Position numbers and translations under genes: made by a program. The notes under the pieces are model-generated. The model was not told the origin of the DNA. It made no database searches and saw only the letters and a program-made list of their open reading frames with translations. 5,442 nt of DNA from Desulfobacterales bacterium. Lineage in GTDB: Bacteria; Desulfobacterota; Desulfobacteria; Desulfobacterales; QNYZ01. The stretch is from positions 1-5,442 of the forward strand of contig JAOZUU010000218.1 of NCBI GenBank assembly GCA_029938515.1, written 5' to 3'. Positions 5,315-5,442 of the stretch are shown here, piece by piece; within the stretch, counting starts at the first letter, position 1, and each line of letters opens with the position of its first letter.

Positions 5315-5442
5315 TCACATACGCGTATTGGCTATTTTAATTCGAACCATTGCCCGATCCAGAGCGGCCTTGGCCCGAACCCGGTCAATCTGTTCTTTTT
5401 TTTCCTTTTCGGCCAATCGCTTTTCGGCCCGTTCCATGGCCG
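5315..5442 (-). CDS. atpC: F1Fo ATP synthase epsilon subunit, C-terminal 41 residues
   Basis: Epsilon belongs to the central stalk of F1 and its C-terminal helices can inhibit ATP hydrolysis. Only the end of the gene is present; the 5' part lies beyond the right edge. The visible residues AMERAEKRLAEKEKK...IDRVRAKAALDRAMVRIKIANTRM have the helix-turn-helix pattern of the epsilon C-terminal domain: two charged helices, with the second carrying the family-typical RA..AL.RA..R. It ends at TGA 5315-5317. A terminator downstream agrees with atpC being the last gene of the atp operon. The call rests on a short fragment but the motif is characteristic. Confidence 0.88.
   Translation of the reverse strand, partial: AMERAEKRLAEKEKKEQIDRVRAKAALDRAMVRIKIANTRM

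Overview
This window looks like a conserved housekeeping stretch of a Gram-negative bacterium, most likely a Desulfobacterota (deltaproteobacterial) genome. That placement is an inference. It rests on the gene order atpC - glmU - zapB - zapA - 6S RNA - rny - tyrS, and on ZapA/ZapB and 6S RNA (proteobacterial-type) occurring beside RNase Y (absent from enterobacteria, common in Desulfobacterota and Firmicutes). No species can be named from the sequence alone.

Everything I can support is on the minus strand, so transcription runs from high to low coordinates. It opens with the last 41 codons of atpC (F1 epsilon subunit), followed by a strong intrinsic terminator. A 349-base intergenic region follows, holding that terminator and an unusual imperfect hairpin element of 83 bases. 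Next come a single-domain glmU (uridylyltransferase half only, GTG start), a zapB-like coiled-coil gene with a TTG start, and zapA. After zapA lies a 593-base stretch without a protein gene. It carries a clear 6S RNA (ssrS), a possible terminator for it, and a separate candidate promoter and long leader for rny. Full-length rny (RNase Y) follows, then tyrS (tyrosyl-tRNA synthetase), which runs off the left edge a few residues before its expected end.

The genes cover cell-envelope precursor synthesis (GlmU), Z-ring assembly (ZapA/ZapB), global control of RNA polymerase (6S RNA), mRNA turnover (RNase Y) and tRNA charging (TyrS). The zapA-ssrS pairing is the known proteobacterial arrangement, but the usual downstream 5-formyltetrahydrofolate cyclo-ligase gene is absent here and rny takes its place.

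I see no mobile element with a transposase, no CRISPR, no tRNA and no evidence of a new multi-gene system. The points most worth a second look are the hairpin element before glmU, the AUG-UGA start-stop overlapping the glmU GTG start, GlmU's missing acetyltransferase domain, the 6S RNA, and a perfect GC-rich hairpin inside rny.
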